The notes under the pieces: generated by a model
Told to the model about the DNA's origin: nothing
Seen by the model: only the letters and a program-made list of their open reading frames with translations
The model's database searches: none
Part shown: positions 63,828 through 64,000 of the stretch, one piece after another
Numbering within the stretch: the stretch's first letter is position 1
Layout of the letters: each line of letters begins with the position of its first letter
Made by a program: the position numbers and the translations under genes
From: Flavobacterium pisciphilum
Lineage (GTDB): Bacteria; Bacteroidota; Bacteroidia; Flavobacteriales; Flavobacteriaceae
Reading direction: 5' to 3'
Length of the DNA stretch: 64,000 nucleotides
Assembly: GCF_020905345.1 (NCBI RefSeq)
Contig: NZ_JAJJMO010000001.1
Location: 3,782,001-3,846,000 of the forward strand

Positions 63828-64000
63828 TAACCAGATATCAATTAACAAAATAGTAATTTCTATAAGAATTATAATCCTGCAAGATTTTTTACCGCAAACC
63901 GAACAAGTTTTTAAGATCAATTAGGTTTAATTTTGCAAACCTACAAGATCAAAAAAAGACCTTGAAAGGCGATAATAAAGATTAATTATTTTGTATTTTT

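Noticed and set aside
1..64000. CRISPR arrays, insertion sequences, phage genes.
   Set aside because: No regularly spaced direct repeats, transposase motifs or phage structural genes were seen. The islet at the tRNA has no visible integrase.
63828..64000. A gene start at the end of the window.
   Set aside because: The last 173 bases are AT-rich with no start codon followed by a convincing frame.

Overview
The window looks like chromosome of a Flavobacterium-type member of the Bacteroidota. The DNA is AT-rich. It carries the gliding genes gldB and gldC, a SusC/SusD pair, an ECF sigma factor, many lipoproteins with Bacteroidota-type lipoboxes, and several TAnnTTTG promoter elements. I assign the genus from gene content and protein character only, because no database could be searched.

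Bases 1-19524 are mostly housekeeping and envelope genes. They include a small Crp/Fnr regulator, a DinB-like protein, a PhyH-type oxygenase, an O-methyltransferase, a compact yceI / outer-membrane barrel / yceI-like operon, rlmN, a polyprenyl diphosphate synthase, an ECF sigma factor with its membrane partner and an outer-membrane protein, dnaG without its usual zinc ligands, a NarL-type regulator, nadE, gldB-gldC, engB and an alpha/beta hydrolase.

Bases 19800-36713 are a complete-looking dcw (division and cell wall) cluster on the plus strand: mraZ, rsmH, an ftsL-like gene, ftsI, murE, mraY, murD, a small four-helix-bundle gene, ftsW, murG, murC, ftsQ, ftsA, ftsZ and then yqeY. In front of mraZ there are GTGGT boxes with 10-base spacing, which fit MraZ autoregulation.

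Bases 36777-45994 are the accessory part. They start with tRNA-Arg(UCG) and its terminator. Three minus-strand orphan genes follow, separated by copies of an imperfect inverted repeat of about 120 bases; one of them is a DMP19/DUF4375-like protein. A second, identical copy of the tRNA terminator, with a degenerate tRNA 3' end, closes this islet at 39523. Beyond it lie a secreted NTF2/lumazine-binding-like protein, a lipoprotein whose C-terminus looks like a Tae4 peptidoglycan amidase, an overlapping Tai4-like immunity lipoprotein, gene remnants, a duplicated 175-base flank, and a class D beta-lactamase.

Bases 46112-63827 form a cell-wall amino-sugar recovery locus. On the minus strand it runs susC, susD, a NamZ-type exo-muramidase, murQ, a sodium:solute symporter, a NagZ/beta-lactamase-fold fusion, anmK and a NagX-like membrane acyltransferase. 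Divergently on the plus strand lie a DeoR-family regulator and a NagB/PIG-L fusion. Four copies of an 18-base motif in the control regions of susC, the regulator and nagB are candidate operators for that regulator. Together the genes would import muropeptide sugars, release and rearrange MurNAc and GlcNAc, and send them to fructose-6-phosphate. The strongest candidates for something new are the lipoprotein amidase/immunity pair and the cassette-like islet at the tRNA.
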